27,171 nt of DNA from CAYOZN01 sp964408455. Lineage in GTDB: Bacteria > Planctomycetota > Phycisphaerae > UBA1845 > UTPLA1. The DNA lies in the NCBI GenBank assembly GCA_964408455.1, contig CAYOZN010000042.1:1-27171 (forward strand), given 5' to 3'. Below, piece after piece: positions 1 to 9,420 of this stretch. The stretch's first letter is position 1. Each line of letters begins with the position of its first letter. A model generated the notes under the pieces. That model was not told where the DNA came from. It saw only the letters and a program-made list of their open reading frames with translations, and made no database searches. The translations under genes were made by a program, and so were the position numbers.

Positions 1-141
1 GTGCCACTGCTTCAAGCAGTGCGAGGCAAGACAAGTAACGTGTGCCACTGCTTCAAGCAGTGCAAAGCCCAACGCGTGCCACTGCTCCGTGAGCAGTGCG
101 GCGTGAGAAGGCAACGTGTACCACTGCTCCGTGAGCAGTGC
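1..141. repeat. Four-copy palindromic hairpin repeat array
   Basis: Four copies of a 22-24 bp unit lie at 1-22, 42-63, 76-99 and 118-141, with start-to-start spacings of 41, 34 and 42 bp. Each contains a perfect inverted repeat with 8-bp arms. Copies 1 and 2 have arms CACTGCTT/AAGCAGTG around a single C. Copies 3 and 4 have arms CACTGCTC/GAGCAGTG around CGT. The arm change is compensated (TT..AA against TC..GA), so pairing is kept. Copies 2-4 are preceded by AACGYGT. The array starts at base 1 and probably continues upstream. It ends 13 bp before the start codon of the first gene, so it would fall in the 5' leader if transcription starts upstream. Confidence 0.9.
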
Positions 142-154
142 AAAAAATGACGAA

Positions 155-2506
155 ATGATCCAGTGGCTCTCAACATTCATGCTCAACCCGCTCATGGCCC
201 TCGGGGCCGCGGCGGTGGCATCGCCCATCCTCATCCACATCCTCTCCCGGCGTCGCTTCCGCCGCGTCCGCTGGGCGGCCATGGATTTCCTCCTCGCCGC
301 CCACAAGAAAAACCGCCGCCGCATCCGGCTCGAACAGTTGATCCTGCTCGCCCTCCGCTGCCTCGCGATCGTGCTGCTGGCCCTGATGATCGCCCGGCCC
401 TTCGTGCGGCCCAGCGCCTTCGCCACGCTCGTCGGCGCTGCCCCGCGCACCGAGCGCATCATTCTCCTCGACGACTCCTTTTCCATGGCCTATCGCCCGC
501 CCGCCGCGGCCGGTGAGGACGCCGCCGTGTTCGATCGTTCCAAAGCCGCCATTGAGCGCCTGGCCCGGCTCATCGGCAGCGAGTCGCCGGCCGACACGCT
601 CTCTGTCTATCTGACGAGCCGCCCGTCCGAGCCGCTGGTGGCGATTCCATCCGTCAACGATACCGGCATTCAACAGCTTCGTGATCGCCTGGCGTCGCTG
701 ACGCCCTCGCAGAAGGCGGGGGCCATGCCGCAGGCACTCGATTCGCTTGCACAGACGCTCCTGCGCTCCGCCGCCCAGGTCAACGCGGCCGTCTATATCT
801 TCAGCGACTTTCAGCGCCGCGACTGGATCCGCCCGCGCAACGCCGTCTCCGATGAACCTCCACCGAGTCCCCTGGCGCCGCTGGCTCGCGCCGCCCGCGG
901 CGACAGCGCCGTCAAGATCGTGCTCGTTCACATGGGCGATCGCGACCCGGGCAACGTCGCCATCACCTCCGTCGAAGCGGTGCAGCCGCAGGCGGTGGCC
1001 GGCGTCCCCGCCCGCTTTGAAGTCGCCGTGGCCAATCTGTCGAACGCCGCCGTCGAAAACGTCGAATTCGGCGTGTCGGTCGCGCGGCACCGCCTTCCGC
1101 CGATCGTCGTGCCGCGCATTGCCCCGAACCAGACCATCCGCGAGCCGGTCGAAATCACCTTTCCCACCGACGGATCCGACTTCGTGCAGGTCGATCTGGC
1201 CGGGGCCGCCCTCGAAGCCGACGGTCTCCCGCTGGACAATCGGCGGGCCGCTGCCGTCGAGGTGCTGCCTGCCCTCCGCGTGCTGCTGGTCGATGGCGAA
1301 CCGAGCAACGACGCCTATCGCGACGAGGTATACCTCTTCAGGACGGCCCTGCGCCCGGCCGGCCGGGTCGCCAGCGGCAACGAGATCACGGTCGTCGACG
1401 AGCAGGAGCTGAACGACATCGAGCTCGCGCCCTATCACCTGGTCGTCCTCGCCAACGTGCCGCGGCTCGAACGTGCCGCCCTCGCCAACGTCGAGGCCTT
1501 CGTTGCCGACGGCGGCGGGTTGCTGATGTTCGCCGGCGACCAGGTGGACATCTCGCATTACAACGACGCCCTCTTCCGCAAGGGACAGGGCATCCTGCCG
1601 GCCGCGCTGGTCGACTTCGTCACGCCGCCGCCCGGTGCCGAAGGATTCGCCATCGGCAGTTGGGATGCCGGCCATCCCGTCATGCGTTCGTTCGTCGCAC
1701 CGCTCGATGAATTGCTCCGCCAGGTTCACATCTTCGCACTGGTCAGCGTGGACATGCCTTCGGGCAACGCGGCCGCCGACTCAACCGGCAGTGCCGACGG
1801 GGCGTCGCAGGACGACGGCCTCGACACCGCCGATATCGCCGCGCCCGCCCCCGTGCGCGTCGTGGTCTCGCTGAACGACGACGACGTGCAGCCTTTGATC
1901 CTCCAGAAACAGTTCGGACGCGGGCAGTGCCTGTTTGTCGCCACCAGCGTCGACCAGGAATGGAACGACTGGGCCTCGAACTTCAGCTTTCTGCCAATGA
2001 TGCTCCAGCTCGTGCAGCATTCCGCCCGCCGGGCGGACACCGCCGCCCAGGCCGTCGCCGGTGGAGAGCTCTGGTGCCCGATCGACGTCGCCCGGTTCAA
2101 ACCGCAGGCGGCCCTGCGAACGCCCGCCTATCCCATGGAGCCGGAGGTGCCGCTCGAGGCCAGGTCGTCGGAGTCCGGGAGCTCAAGTCTTCACTATGGA
2201 GATGCCGCCACGACCGGCATCTATCGGTTCGAGTTGACCGCCAACACCGGCGAGCGGGCGGAGCGGTACGCCGTCGTCAATCCGGATGCGAGTGAGAGCG
2301 ACCTGGCGACGTGTACGCAGGAGCAGCTGGCCGCGGCCCTGGGAGATCAGCCCGCGTACGAATTCGTGGCCGACATCGGCGCCTTGACGGACGAAGCCGC
2401 CGAGGCCCGCAGGGAATTGTGGTGGCCGCTGCTGCTCGCGGCCGTCGGCGTCTTGATGACGGAGCAGTGGCTCGCGTGGTACTTCGGCTCGCGGGCACAG
2501 GTTTAG
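155..2506 (+). CDS. BatA-type membrane protein with VWA domain and GATase-like fold
   Basis: Predicted inner-membrane protein of 783 aa. The N-terminus is a classical BatA domain (aerotolerance regulator N-terminal family): a membrane segment at about 8-30, an Arg-rich loop SRRRFRRVRWAAMDFL, and a second membrane segment at about 63-80. A von Willebrand A domain follows, with its metal site DDSFS at 106-110. A beta-sandwich-like stretch and a class I glutamine-amidotransferase-like fold (about 372-490, starting LRVLLVDGEPS) come next; the latter has no GxCxG nucleophile, so it is probably not catalytic. A last membrane helix lies near the C-terminus (WWPLLLAAVGVLM). I chose ATG 155 because it begins the BatA domain; the GTG at 116 would put hairpin-repeat sequence into the protein. 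No Shine-Dalgarno is visible. A three-codon ORF (ATG 147, stop 156-158) overlaps the start as ATGA. Precise function unknown; Bat-type proteins usually work with MoxR ATPases. Confidence 0.88.
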   Translation: MIQWLSTFMLNPLMALGAAAVASPILIHILSRRRFRRVRWAAMDFLLAAHKKNRRRIRLEQLILLALRCLAIVLLALMIARPFVRPSAFATLVGAAPRTERIILLDDSFSMAYRPPAAAGEDAAVFDRSKAAIERLARLIGSESPADTLSVYLTSRPSEPLVAIPSVNDTGIQQLRDRLASLTPSQKAGAMPQALDSLAQTLLRSAAQVNAAVYIFSDFQRRDWIRPRNAVSDEPPPSPLAPLARAARGDSAVKIVLVHMGDRDPGNVAITSVEAVQPQAVAGVPARFEVAVANLSNAAVENVEFGVSVARHRLPPIVVPRIAPNQTIREPVEITFPTDGSDFVQVDLAGAALEADGLPLDNRRAAAVEVLPALRVLLVDGEPSNDAYRDEVYLFRTALRPAGRVASGNEITVVDEQELNDIELAPYHLVVLANVPRLERAALANVEAFVADGGGLLMFAGDQVDISHYNDALFRKGQGILPAALVDFVTPPPGAEGFAIGSWDAGHPVMRSFVAPLDELLRQVHIFALVSVDMPSGNAAADSTGSADGASQDDGLDTADIAAPAPVRVVVSLNDDDVQPLILQKQFGRGQCLFVATSVDQEWNDWASNFSFLPMMLQLVQHSARRADTAAQAVAGGELWCPIDVARFKPQAALRTPAYPMEPEVPLEARSSESGSSSLHYGDAATTGIYRFELTANTGERAERYAVVNPDASESDLATCTQEQLAAALGDQPAYEFVADIGALTDEAAEARRELWWPLLLAAVGVLMTEQWLAWYFGSRAQV

Positions 2507-2569
2507 TGAAAGGCAGTGCACGGGACAAACCGGAACTGTGTCCCGCGGTCCGACGTTGAAAACGCTGAT

Positions 2570-5083
2570 ATGAACAATTGGCTAAGCACCATCATCGCGC
2601 AGCATGACTCGGCGATCCGCACCGAGGAGCGGTTCGAGTTCGCCCGCTGGTCGGCCGGCAACGAGTTGCTCATCGGCGGCGTACTGACGGCCGCGCTGCT
2701 GTACCTGATGGTCTGGCTCTACCGGCGAGAAGCCCGCGGGCGAATGGGCCGCGGCATGCGCTGGTCTCTCGTCGCCGTGCGCGGGCTCATCCTCCTCGTG
2801 CTCGGCTTCATCGGCCTCGAGCCGGTCATGACGACCTATCTCGAGCGCCGCATCGATGCCGCCACGCTGGTGCTGATCGATTCGTCCGCCAGCATGTCAT
2901 TGGCCGATCACTATCGCCGGGCGGAGGATGCGGACCGCGTCAGCCGGCTCGTCGGAGAGCTCGGGGCCGACGGCGTGCGTCGGCAGGATATCTGCACGGA
3001 GCTTGTATCGGGCAGCCGCGCCGGCATGCTGCCGGCACTGGCCAGGCGCAATGACGTCCGCGTCTTCAGCTACGCCGACGGCCTGACGGCCCTGGGCGAA
3101 TTCGAGCGGGCCGGCGATAACGGCGGCGAAGCGGGTGCGGCGGCGGCGTCCGGCGGTGGCCAGACTCGGCCGATCCGGATCGACGCCGACGGCGCCGCGA
3201 CCGATCTGGCCCAGGCGGTCCGCTCCTCGCTGAATGCCATGGCGGAGGCACCGGTGGCCGGCGTGGTGCTGCTGTCCGATGGCGCCGTCAACAGCGGCGA
3301 GCCGCTGTCGGTCGTCGGCCGGGTGCTGCGGCGCAAGGGCATCCCGCTCTATGCCGTCGGCGTCGGCGATCCGGCAGAGCCGGTCAACGTCCGCGTCGTG
3401 CAGGTCTCCGGCCCGCGCGCGACATTCAAGAACGATCCTTTCAGCATCAGCGTACGCGTCGAGGCTCAGGGCCTCCCCGACGGCCAGACCGTCAAGGTGG
3501 AGCTCCTGCGGCGCAGCGGCGAAGGCGGCGCGGCCGAGCTGGTCGCCACCGAGACGATCCGCCCCGGCCCCGGCGGAGCGCTGCCGCCCGTCGATTTCGA
3601 GCAGAAGGTGGAGACGCCCGGCGAATTCACCTTCGTGGCCAGAGCCGCGCCGCTCGATGTCGAATCGGTCCTGACAGACAACGAAAAGGAGACGCTGCCC
3701 GGCATTCGCGTGCTCGATGACCGCATGCGGGTGCTGCTGGTGGCGGGCTCGCCCAGCTACGACTATCGCTTCCTGATGCGCATGCTGGAGCGCGACGAGA
3801 CGGTGGACCTGTCGACGTGGCTGCAATCGGCCGACGTCAATTCCGTCCGCGATGGCGACGTCATCATCAAGGAGCTGCCCGTCGCCCCCGAAGAAATCAA
3901 CAAGTACGACGCCATCGTGCTGATGGATGTCGATCCGCAGGAACTCGATCCGACGTGGGCCAGCCTGATCGCCAGCTACGTCGGCGACTATGGCGGCGGC
4001 GTGATCGTCGCCGCCGGCAACAAGTACACCGGCCGCTTCCTGCGCTCGCCCAAGGTGCAGCCGATTCTCGAAATCCTGCCCGTCGTCCCCGATCCGGAGG
4101 CCGAGATCGTCATCAACGAGCTGGGCCACTACCAGACGCGCGGCTGGCCGATCCTCGTGCCCGAGGAGTCCTCGGGCGACGCCATCCTCCAGCAGGGCGG
4201 CACCCCCGAGGGCACGCGTGCCATATGGGCGGCACTCGGCGGCGTTCACTGGCACTATCCCGTTCGCCGCGAAAAGCCGGTCGCCCGCGCATTGATGCGG
4301 CATACGAATCCGCGCATGTCCAATCCCCAGTTCGGCCCCCACGTGCTGTTGGCCACGCAGTACGTCGGCGCCGGGCGAACCGCCTGGCTCGGCATCAACT
4401 CCACCTGGCGCTGGCGCCGCCACGACGAAAAATACTTCAACCGCTTCTGGATTCAGATGCTGCGCTTCCTGGTCGAAGGCAAGCTGCTCGGCGGCCGCTC
4501 CCGCGGGCAGATCCTCACGCAGCGCGATGCATACGACAGCGGCGAAGTCGTCGTCGTCAGCCTCCGTGCCCTCGACGAGCGCTTCAGCCCGCTGCTGCTG
4601 CCGTCCATCGATCTGAACATCGCTCGGGCCGGCGACTCGGACGGCGGCGCCGACAGGGCGCAGACAATCGCCCTCACGCCGGTGCTCGGCCGCGAGGGTT
4701 ACTACGAAGGCCGCTTTGCCGCCAACGAGATCGGCACCCTGCGCCTGTCGGTCGAGCTGCCCGGCGCCAGTCAACCCGGCGAATCCGATGCCGCGCGGCG
4801 GATCGAGCGCGACATCGTCGTTTCCCGGCCCGACATCGAAATGCGAAACATCGCCATGGATCGCGCGGCCCTTGAGGAACTCGTCGAAACCGCCGGCGAT
4901 CGCAGCCGCTACTTCGATGTCGACCAGGCCGGCGAAATTCCGTCGCTGATCGAGGACATGAGCCGCACCTCGCGCACCGCCGGCCGTTCGCGGGCCCTCT
5001 GGGACAATCCCGCGGTGCTGTCGCTCCTGATCGGCCTGCTGACGATCGAATGGATCATGCGCCGCGTGGCCCGGCTGTTGTGA
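2570..5083 (+). CDS. Membrane VWA protein with glutamine-amidotransferase-like domain
   Basis: About 837 aa, anchored in the membrane. Two N-terminal helices (about 31-51 and 66-82) are followed by a VWA domain with metal-site motif DSSAS at 104-108 and a second VWA strand VVLLSDGAVNSGE. A beta-sandwich follows, then a GATase1-like Rossmann domain (VLLVAGSPSYDYRFLM through GGGVIVAAGN) without a nucleophilic Cys, and a C-terminal helix (LLIGLLTIEWIM). The architecture parallels the gene before it, 63 bp upstream, so the two may be ancient duplicates or a heteromeric pair. ATG 2570 is preferred; a GTG at 2516 would add 18 unremarkable residues. Family members are usually annotated as VWA or membrane proteins of unknown function; a role in binding partner proteins through the metal site is inferred. 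Confidence 0.87.
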   Translation: MNNWLSTIIAQHDSAIRTEERFEFARWSAGNELLIGGVLTAALLYLMVWLYRREARGRMGRGMRWSLVAVRGLILLVLGFIGLEPVMTTYLERRIDAATLVLIDSSASMSLADHYRRAEDADRVSRLVGELGADGVRRQDICTELVSGSRAGMLPALARRNDVRVFSYADGLTALGEFERAGDNGGEAGAAAASGGGQTRPIRIDADGAATDLAQAVRSSLNAMAEAPVAGVVLLSDGAVNSGEPLSVVGRVLRRKGIPLYAVGVGDPAEPVNVRVVQVSGPRATFKNDPFSISVRVEAQGLPDGQTVKVELLRRSGEGGAAELVATETIRPGPGGALPPVDFEQKVETPGEFTFVARAAPLDVESVLTDNEKETLPGIRVLDDRMRVLLVAGSPSYDYRFLMRMLERDETVDLSTWLQSADVNSVRDGDVIIKELPVAPEEINKYDAIVLMDVDPQELDPTWASLIASYVGDYGGGVIVAAGNKYTGRFLRSPKVQPILEILPVVPDPEAEIVINELGHYQTRGWPILVPEESSGDAILQQGGTPEGTRAIWAALGGVHWHYPVRREKPVARALMRHTNPRMSNPQFGPHVLLATQYVGAGRTAWLGINSTWRWRRHDEKYFNRFWIQMLRFLVEGKLLGGRSRGQILTQRDAYDSGEVVVVSLRALDERFSPLLLPSIDLNIARAGDSDGGADRAQTIALTPVLGREGYYEGRFAANEIGTLRLSVELPGASQPGESDAARRIERDIVVSRPDIEMRNIAMDRAALEELVETAGDRSRYFDVDQAGEIPSLIEDMSRTSRTAGRSRALWDNPAVLSLLIGLLTIEWIMRRVARLL

Positions 5084-5158
5084 CATGTGAATGGTCTTTT
5101 TGTCGCGCCGATGGCACCGGCCGACGAATCGCGCGAAGGATGTGCCGCGCAGAATGGA

Positions 5159-7393
5159 ATGATGCACGACGCTCGCACCAGCTTTGAACAACGCGTCGTT
5201 CGCCCGCTGTCGGCGACCGGGCGCTCCCTGCGCCGGCAGATCGCCGTCGAAGGCATTCTCTGGTGCGTCGCCATCGGTGTCGCCGCCTGTGCCGTTCAGT
5301 TTGCCGCCGATCGCCTGCTTGTGCTCGGCCTCGGCCCGCGCATCCTGCTGCTCGCACTCGTCGTCGGCCTGCTCGTATGGCATGCCTTCCGTCGCGTCGT
5401 CCGGCCGGCACTGGTGCGCGTGAGCGCCACCGACGTCGCAGCCCTGCTCGAGCGACGCGACGCAACGCTTGGCGACCAGCTCGTCTCCGCCGTGGCCTTC
5501 GCGCAGGCCACCGCGATCAACCCGCTGCGCGATTCGCCGGCCATGGTCGAGCGCCTGTTCGCCCGCGCCGCCGCCCGCTACGAGCAGCTCGGCTCCATCG
5601 ACCTGCTCCGCCGCGATCGCCACTGGCGATTCGTCGCCGGCGGGCTGGCGGCGGCGATGCTGTCCGTCGCGGCGGGGGCCTTCGCGCCGGACCTGATGAG
5701 CGCCTACGTCGAACGCAACTGGCTCCTGCGCGATCGCCCCTGGCCGACGCGCACCCAGATCGAGCTGCGCGGCTTCGTCGATGGACGCATGGCCTGGCCG
5801 CTGGGCGATGACTTGACCCTTTCCGCCATCGCCCACGATCGCGTGCCCGACAGTCTTCGCGCCGAGATCGAAACGCAATCCGGCCGGCGCGAGTCGCGGC
5901 CGATGGACCGGCAGGGCGAGCGCGGCTTCGTGCTCGCCTACGGCCCGCTGCCGCAGAGCCTCAAGGTGCGCTTCCTGATCGGCCGCTTCGGCGTCGACGA
6001 GCACACGGCCTGGTATCACGTCGACGCCATCGAGCGCCCGATGGTCAAGGCCGCCACCATCCAGGTCGCGCCGCCGGCATATACCGGACAGCAGCCATAC
6101 GCCCTCGCCTCCGGCCAGGTCAGCAGCGATCTCCTTCGCGGCTCCGCCATTCGTATCGCCGCCGACATGAACAAGCCCGTGGTGTCGGCCCTGTTGCGCT
6201 CGCGGACCGATCATCGCGAGGCCGCCGCCGCCTCCGTCGAAAATGGCACGCAGATCATCAGCCGCTTTACGCCCGCGCGCAGCGGCACCTATTTCTTCGA
6301 CGTCCGCGACGAGGCCGGCCTCGAAGACACCCACCCGGTGACCTACAGCTTCAACCTGACGTCCGATCCGCCGCCGCGCGTGCGGCTCTCGCTTCCGGGC
6401 TCCGGCGAGCTGATGGTGCCGGCCGCCGTGCCGACGATCCAGATCGAGAGCGACGACAATCTCGGCATGTCCTCCATTCATCTCGCGTGGCGCGTCGTGC
6501 AGCCGGGCGAATCGGCCACGACTCAGCCCGCCATGCAGGAGGAGCCGCTGCCCGATTTCGTCGATGGCCAGACGCGCTACAGCCTGGAACGCGAGTGGCC
6601 GCTCCAGCGTCTGACGTTGCAGCCGGGACAGCAGCTTTCCCTGGTCGTCCGGGCTGCCGACCACCAGCCGATCGCTGCGCCCGCCTCGCAGCCGGCCGAT
6701 GCCGATGCCGTCGAGCCGGCGTTGCCGGTGAATGTCGGCGAATCGCAGACGTTCACGCTCCGCGTCGTCACGCCCGAGGAATTCCTCACCGAGCTTGGCC
6801 GGCGCGAGCACGAATGGCGGCGCGAGTTTGAACAGATCATCAAGGCACAGGAACAGCTACAACAGCGCATCACCATCCTCCGCGACGACGATCCCGCCGC
6901 CGCCGCCAGCGCCGATCGCGCCATCCGCTATGCGCAGGAAGCCCGCGCACAGCGCCAGCAGATCAACCGCATGAAGACCGTGCTGCGACAGTTCGAACAG
7001 GTCTACGCCGAGCTGAGAGTCAACCAGCTTGCGACGCCCACCGTGCGCCGCCGGCTGGATGGCGGCGTGATACGCCCGCTTGGCGCCCTGATTTCTGACG
7101 GCGTGCCGCAGATCGCCGATCAGATCGATCGACTGCGATTGCAATACGATCCCGCCCTCGCGGCCGGTCTCGACGAAGAGATGACCAGGCTCATCCGGAG
7201 CATGTACGCCATCCTGGCCGAAATGCTAAAATGGGAAGGCTACAATGAAGCCGTCGGTCTGTTGCGGGAGATCGTTCGTTTGCAGGACGACGTGACCGAC
7301 GACACCCGTGCCCGAATGGAAAAAGAGATCGAGCGCCTGTTCGGCGGCGAATCGGAAGGCGAGCCGCCCCAACCGACGGAGCCGAAGCCGTGA
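5159..7393 (+). CDS. DUF4175-like membrane protein with C-terminal coiled coil
   Basis: About 744 aa. Two membrane helices lie near the N-terminus (ILWCVAIGVAACAVQF and ILLLALVVGLLVW), with a third at about 157-180 (VAGGLAAAMLSVAAGAF). A large extracytoplasmic part follows, with Ig-like beta-rich segments such as IQVAPPAYTGQQPY, and then a Gln/Arg/Glu-rich helical C-terminal third. This resembles the DUF4175 family found beside Bat/VWA genes in planctomycetes; no catalytic motif is evident. The start is uncertain: GTG 5087 lies only 3 bp after the preceding stop, ATG 5111 is also open, and ATG 5159 begins right before the conserved-looking region. The end overlaps the next start by 4 bp (GTGA). 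Probably a structural partner of the two VWA proteins (inference from position). Confidence 0.82.
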   Translation: MMHDARTSFEQRVVRPLSATGRSLRRQIAVEGILWCVAIGVAACAVQFAADRLLVLGLGPRILLLALVVGLLVWHAFRRVVRPALVRVSATDVAALLERRDATLGDQLVSAVAFAQATAINPLRDSPAMVERLFARAAARYEQLGSIDLLRRDRHWRFVAGGLAAAMLSVAAGAFAPDLMSAYVERNWLLRDRPWPTRTQIELRGFVDGRMAWPLGDDLTLSAIAHDRVPDSLRAEIETQSGRRESRPMDRQGERGFVLAYGPLPQSLKVRFLIGRFGVDEHTAWYHVDAIERPMVKAATIQVAPPAYTGQQPYALASGQVSSDLLRGSAIRIAADMNKPVVSALLRSRTDHREAAAASVENGTQIISRFTPARSGTYFFDVRDEAGLEDTHPVTYSFNLTSDPPPRVRLSLPGSGELMVPAAVPTIQIESDDNLGMSSIHLAWRVVQPGESATTQPAMQEEPLPDFVDGQTRYSLEREWPLQRLTLQPGQQLSLVVRAADHQPIAAPASQPADADAVEPALPVNVGESQTFTLRVVTPEEFLTELGRREHEWRREFEQIIKAQEQLQQRITILRDDDPAAAASADRAIRYAQEARAQRQQINRMKTVLRQFEQVYAELRVNQLATPTVRRRLDGGVIRPLGALISDGVPQIADQIDRLRLQYDPALAAGLDEEMTRLIRSMYAILAEMLKWEGYNEAVGLLREIVRLQDDVTDDTRARMEKEIERLFGGESEGEPPQPTEPKP

Positions 7394-9420
7394 TCATCGC
7401 AGATGAATACGCCGGGCGTCTGAAGGCATCGCGGACGGCGCTCCTCCATCGGGCACGCCGCGGCCTGGCCATCGGCATGGCGGCATTGTGCCTGGCCTCG
7501 AATAGTGCCTTTTCGATGTCACTATCGCAGGACGACGTGCCCGATGCCCCGCGCGGCGTCGCCGAAGACAAGTCCGAACTCTCCCAGCGGCAGCTGGCCG
7601 TCAGCGAGCAGATCGCCCGCCTCGAGGATCGTCTGTTCCAGCTTGCCCAGGCTTTGAAGAAGACCGAGCCCGAAAAGGCCGACCGCCTGATGGAGGGGCT
7701 GACCGCCCTGCGCGGAAAACAGGTCCGCGAGCGGATGAGCGGCATCGTCAAGCTGCTCGGCGACGCAAAGTTTTCCGACGCCCTCGATCAGCAGGAGGCC
7801 GTCGGCTCCGACTTGCAGAACATCCTCAAGCTGCTTCTCCAGGAGCCGGACAACCTGGAGGAACGCAAGCGCGAGCTCGAGCGCCTCGAAGCCATGAAGA
7901 AGACGCTGGAGGACGTGCTTCGCGAACAGGAAGAAGAAAAGCGCCGCGCCGAAGAGGCCGCCCGCGCCCAGGAGCGGGCCGAACTGCTCGAATCCGCCGC
8001 CCGCCACATCAAGGAACTCATCGAACGGCAGAAGGCCCTCGCCCAGCGCTCCAAGCAGGGCGGGGACGATGGCAAGGGTGCCGCCGACCAGGCCGAACTG
8101 CGCGGCGAAACCGAAGGCGTCGCCCGCGATGTCAAGTCGGTGGCAGAGGCCGAGGAGCAGGCCGCCCAGGCCGATGCCCAGTCACCTGGTGACCAATCAC
8201 AGGGTGACCAGCCGCAAAACGGCGAACCGAAATCCCCGGACGCTGGCGGCGCAGCCGGACAGGGTCAGTGCAAGGCCGGCAAGGCCGCCGGCAAGCTCGG
8301 TCAGGCGACAAAGCGCATGCAGCAGGCCGAGCAGGACCTGCGGCAGGGCGATCGGAACGATGCCGCGGAGGACCAGCAGCAGGCAGCCGAAGACCTGGAA
8401 GACGCCCTTGAGAATATTGAGGAACAGGCGAAGGAAATTCGCAACCGCCTCAAGCTCGAGGAGCAGGCCGCCGAGCAGCGCAAGACCGCCCGCAAGACAG
8501 AGAGGCTTTCCAAGGACATGAAGGGTGCGAGCGGCGAATCCGGCTCGCCGCAGGATGGCCAGTCACAGCAGGGCGATTCCCAGTCGGGCGAGGATGGTCA
8601 GCAACAGAAGCAGGATACGCCGGGATCAGATCAGGTGCAGGAGGCCGTGCCGCTCCAGGACGAAGCGGCCGAAAAGCTCGACGACGGCGATCCCGACCAG
8701 GCCGCAAAAAAGCAGCAGGAGGCGCTCGACAAGCTCAAGCAGGCCCAGGAAGAAGTGGAGGATCGCCTCGACCAGCTTCGCAAGGAGCAGCAGGAAGAAC
8801 TCCTCGCCGCCCTCGAATCGCGCTTCCGCGCCATGCTCGGCCGTCAGCTCGAGTGCAACAAGGCCACCGCGCGACTGTCGGAACTTGGCGCCGACAAGTG
8901 GAAGCGCTCCGACCAGCTCGAACTCGCCGAAATCGCGCAGAAGCAGCGCTGGGTTGGCGACGAGGCCGACCAGGCGCTCTTCATCCTCACCGAGGAGGGC
9001 TCGACCGTCGTGCTGCCGCAGCTCATCGAGCAGGTCCGCGATGATGCCCGCCTCGCCGCCGATCGCCTCGCCGCCGCCGATGCCGGCCACACCGTGCGGA
9101 TGATCCAGGACGAGTTGGAACAGGTGCTCCGCGACATCATCGAGGCCGTCAAGAAAAAGCAGGAAGAGCTCGAGAACAGCGGCGGTGGCGGCGCCAGTGG
9201 AGGCGCTCAGCCGCTGTTGCCCGGCTCGGCCGAGTTGAAGCTGCTCCGCGCCTGCCAGCAGCGGGTCAACAAAATGACGACCGCCCTCGAGGAGTTTCGT
9301 GCCGGGCCGGATGCCGATCAGAAAGAAGTGCAGTCCTCGCTTGACCAGTTGCACAAGCGGCAGGACGACGTCGCCAACATGGCCCGCACGATGCACGAGG
9401 CCCTCCAGCGGGCGCAGTGA
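7390..9420 (+). CDS. Exported coiled-coil protein
   Basis: 676 aa, with a GTG start overlapping the previous stop as GTGA. A GGAG at 7378-7381 sits 8 bp before the start. The N-terminus has a signal peptide or anchor at about 24-44 (RRGLAIGMAALCLASNSAFS). Most of the rest is predicted long coiled coil rich in Glu, Gln, Lys, Ala and Arg, broken by a low-complexity Gln/Gly/Ser/Asp stretch near 250-290 and another near 375-420. The C-terminal 150 residues carry a more ordered helical region with a Gly-rich linker. No enzyme motif is visible. It probably forms an elongated periplasmic scaffold with the DUF4175-like protein. Translational coupling to that gene supports joint function. Confidence 0.82.
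   Translation: MIIADEYAGRLKASRTALLHRARRGLAIGMAALCLASNSAFSMSLSQDDVPDAPRGVAEDKSELSQRQLAVSEQIARLEDRLFQLAQALKKTEPEKADRLMEGLTALRGKQVRERMSGIVKLLGDAKFSDALDQQEAVGSDLQNILKLLLQEPDNLEERKRELERLEAMKKTLEDVLREQEEEKRRAEEAARAQERAELLESAARHIKELIERQKALAQRSKQGGDDGKGAADQAELRGETEGVARDVKSVAEAEEQAAQADAQSPGDQSQGDQPQNGEPKSPDAGGAAGQGQCKAGKAAGKLGQATKRMQQAEQDLRQGDRNDAAEDQQQAAEDLEDALENIEEQAKEIRNRLKLEEQAAEQRKTARKTERLSKDMKGASGESGSPQDGQSQQGDSQSGEDGQQQKQDTPGSDQVQEAVPLQDEAAEKLDDGDPDQAAKKQQEALDKLKQAQEEVEDRLDQLRKEQQEELLAALESRFRAMLGRQLECNKATARLSELGADKWKRSDQLELAEIAQKQRWVGDEADQALFILTEEGSTVVLPQLIEQVRDDARLAADRLAAADAGHTVRMIQDELEQVLRDIIEAVKKKQEELENSGGGGASGGAQPLLPGSAELKLLRACQQRVNKMTTALEEFRAGPDADQKEVQSSLDQLHKRQDDVANMARTMHEALQRAQ

Noticed and set aside
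1..141. CRISPR array
   Set aside because: The repeat units are only 22-24 bp and palindromic over their whole length, spacers are 12-20 bp and partly alike, and no cas gene is present.
116..154. GTG 116 as start of the BatA-type gene
   Set aside because: It would put a hairpin repeat into the protein; the BatA domain begins at ATG 155.
170..1729. A 519-codon minus-strand open frame opposite the BatA-type gene
   Set aside because: Composition is that of a GC-rich shadow (Asp/Gly/Arg/Gln), without any known motif.
2897..6811. A 1304-codon open frame on the minus strand
   Set aside because: It is antisense to two well-supported VWA and DUF4175-like genes; its translation is Gly/Arg/Asp-rich with no domain, as expected from high GC content.
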